The translations under genes and the position numbers were made by a program. Shown here piece after piece: positions 4,587 through 5,535 of a stretch of 5,535 nt of DNA; the stretch's first letter is position 1; every line of letters starts with the position of its first letter. The notes under the pieces are model-generated. The model did not search any database, was not told the origin of the DNA, and worked only from the letters and a program-made list of their open reading frames with translations. Origin of the DNA: a bacterium (Candidatus Gribaldobacteria) CG10_big_fil_rev_8_21_14_0_10_37_21 (GTDB lineage: Bacteria > Patescibacteriota > Minisyncoccia > Minisyncoccales > CG1-02-41-26); contig PFAX01000033.1 in assembly GCA_002773495.1 (NCBI GenBank), positions 1-5,535 of the forward strand, given 5' to 3'.

Positions 4587-5535
4587 ATGCAAAAAATTAA
4601 AATTACAATCAATGGCAAAAAAATTACAGCCCCGCTTGGCAAAACCATTCTTGAAATAGCTAAAAATAGCGGAACATATGTCCCAACCCTTTGCCATCAT
4701 ACCGACTTAAAAATCAAAGCAAACTGTCGAATTTGTTTGGTTGAAGTTACTTTTAAAAACAAAAAAAAGTGTTTTTTGCCTTCTTGCCAAGCCAAAGCTG
4801 AAAACGGTATGAAAATAGAAACTGATTCAGTGGAGATTAGAAAATTAAGAAAGACAAATCTTGAACTTTTATTTAGCCAACATAAAGAAGAATGCACTGA
4901 TTGTGTTTTTTGTCACTCTTGTTCATTTTTACAAATGGCGAAAGAATATCAGGTTGAAATAGATAAGTTTCAAGACCGCAAAAAAGATTTTCCGACATAT
5001 AATTTCGGGCCAGCCCTTATTTTTGACTCTTCAAAATGTATAAATTGCTATAACTGTGTTGAAGTTTGCCAAAACCAATCAGTTGGCTACTTAGAAAAAG
5101 TTGAAAAAAATGGCTTCTTTGAAGTAAGGCCTAACCCAAAAAAAACTTGTATTTATTGCGGGCAATGCTTAGCTCACTGCCCTGTGGGCGCTTTTGAGGC
5201 AGTGGGTGAATTTGAAGATATTGAAAAACCGCTTCAAAATAAAAATAAAGTGGTTATTTTCCAGTTTGCGCCCAGCATCAGAACAAGTATTGGTGAAGAG
5301 TTTAACTTGCCTTTTGGCTCGGTAGTGACAGAAAAATTAGTTGGAGCCATCAAAAAATTAGGGGTAGATTATATTTTTGATGTTTCAGTTGGCGCTGATT
5401 TTACAACTTTTGAAGAAGCAAATGAACTTTTAGAAAAATTAAAAAATAAAACAGGAAATATCCTTTTAAGCTCTTGCTGCCCAGCTTGGGTTCGGTTTGT
5501 TGAGGCCTATTACCCTCAATTTGTTAAAAATTTAA
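4587..5535 (+). CDS. hydA: [FeFe] hydrogenase catalytic subunit, N-terminal 316 residues, cut by the window edge
   Basis: The frame is open from ATG 4587 to the right edge. The order of Fe-S modules matches the CpI/HndD type. First is a [2Fe-2S] ferredoxin-like domain with C36, C47, C50 and C67. Next is the His-ligated cluster H99-x3-C103-x2-C106-x5-C112. Then comes a 2x[4Fe-4S] ferredoxin domain with C151, C154, C157, C161 and C188, C191, C194, C198. The H-cluster domain begins near 223 and includes the signature SSCCPAW at 295-301, where C298 should bind the H-cluster and C297 serve as proton relay. The remaining H-cluster motifs lie beyond the edge. The protein would interconvert protons and H2 in the cytoplasm; no signal peptide is seen. 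It follows the NuoF-like gene after 9 bp, so the two are probably co-transcribed and form one complex. Extra cysteines at C62 and C109 are not part of the standard sets. Confidence 0.93.
   Translation, partial: MQKIKITINGKKITAPLGKTILEIAKNSGTYVPTLCHHTDLKIKANCRICLVEVTFKNKKKCFLPSCQAKAENGMKIETDSVEIRKLRKTNLELLFSQHKEECTDCVFCHSCSFLQMAKEYQVEIDKFQDRKKDFPTYNFGPALIFDSSKCINCYNCVEVCQNQSVGYLEKVEKNGFFEVRPNPKKTCIYCGQCLAHCPVGAFEAVGEFEDIEKPLQNKNKVVIFQFAPSIRTSIGEEFNLPFGSVVTEKLVGAIKKLGVDYIFDVSVGADFTTFEEANELLEKLKNKTGNILLSSCCPAWVRFVEAYYPQFVKNL

Noticed and set aside
4697..4897. Minus-strand open frame of 66 codons
   Set aside because: It lies inside hydA, whose frame is supported by cysteine motifs throughout this stretch.

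Overview
The window is AT-rich bacterial DNA with compact genes. It splits into two oppositely transcribed halves, and all gene identities below come from reading motifs in the translations. No rRNA, tRNA, CRISPR array or insertion sequence is visible. The low GC, the absence of recognisable Shine-Dalgarno sequences, promoters lying almost on the start codon, and the short, divergent forms of familiar proteins would fit a Patescibacteria/CPR-type genome. That placement is an inference; no phylogenetic marker is present.

Left half (1-3387, minus strand). In transcription order: tspO (five-helix membrane protein), an intrinsic terminator, then a unit that starts from a near-consensus promoter and reads lexA, then a 653-aa DNA methyltransferase carrying an N-terminal PD-(D/E)xK nuclease-like domain, then the first 26 codons of a specificity subunit (hsdS) cut by the left edge. 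lexA and the methyltransferase gene are only 19 bp apart, so an SOS-type self-cleaving repressor appears to be co-transcribed with a restriction-modification system. A nuclease-methyltransferase chain followed by a separate S subunit is the layout of BcgI-like type IIB enzymes as well as of some type I loci. No hsdR is in view.

Centre (3388-3596). This is a divergent intergenic region of about 210 bp. It holds a probable tspO promoter, a 34-bp inverted repeat built from four 8-bp half-sites, and a weak candidate promoter for the rightward genes.

Right half (3597-5535, plus strand). A short NuoF-like flavoprotein/Fe-S subunit is followed after 9 bp by a [FeFe]-hydrogenase catalytic subunit (hydA), cut by the right edge after 316 codons. 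Together they look like an NAD(P)-linked [FeFe] hydrogenase. The NuoE-like [2Fe-2S] partner is not upstream, and the flavin loop of the NuoF-like protein is degenerate. The most unusual points are the lexA/restriction-modification operon, the nuclease-methyltransferase fusion, the reduced NuoF-HydA pair, and the four-half-site repeat.
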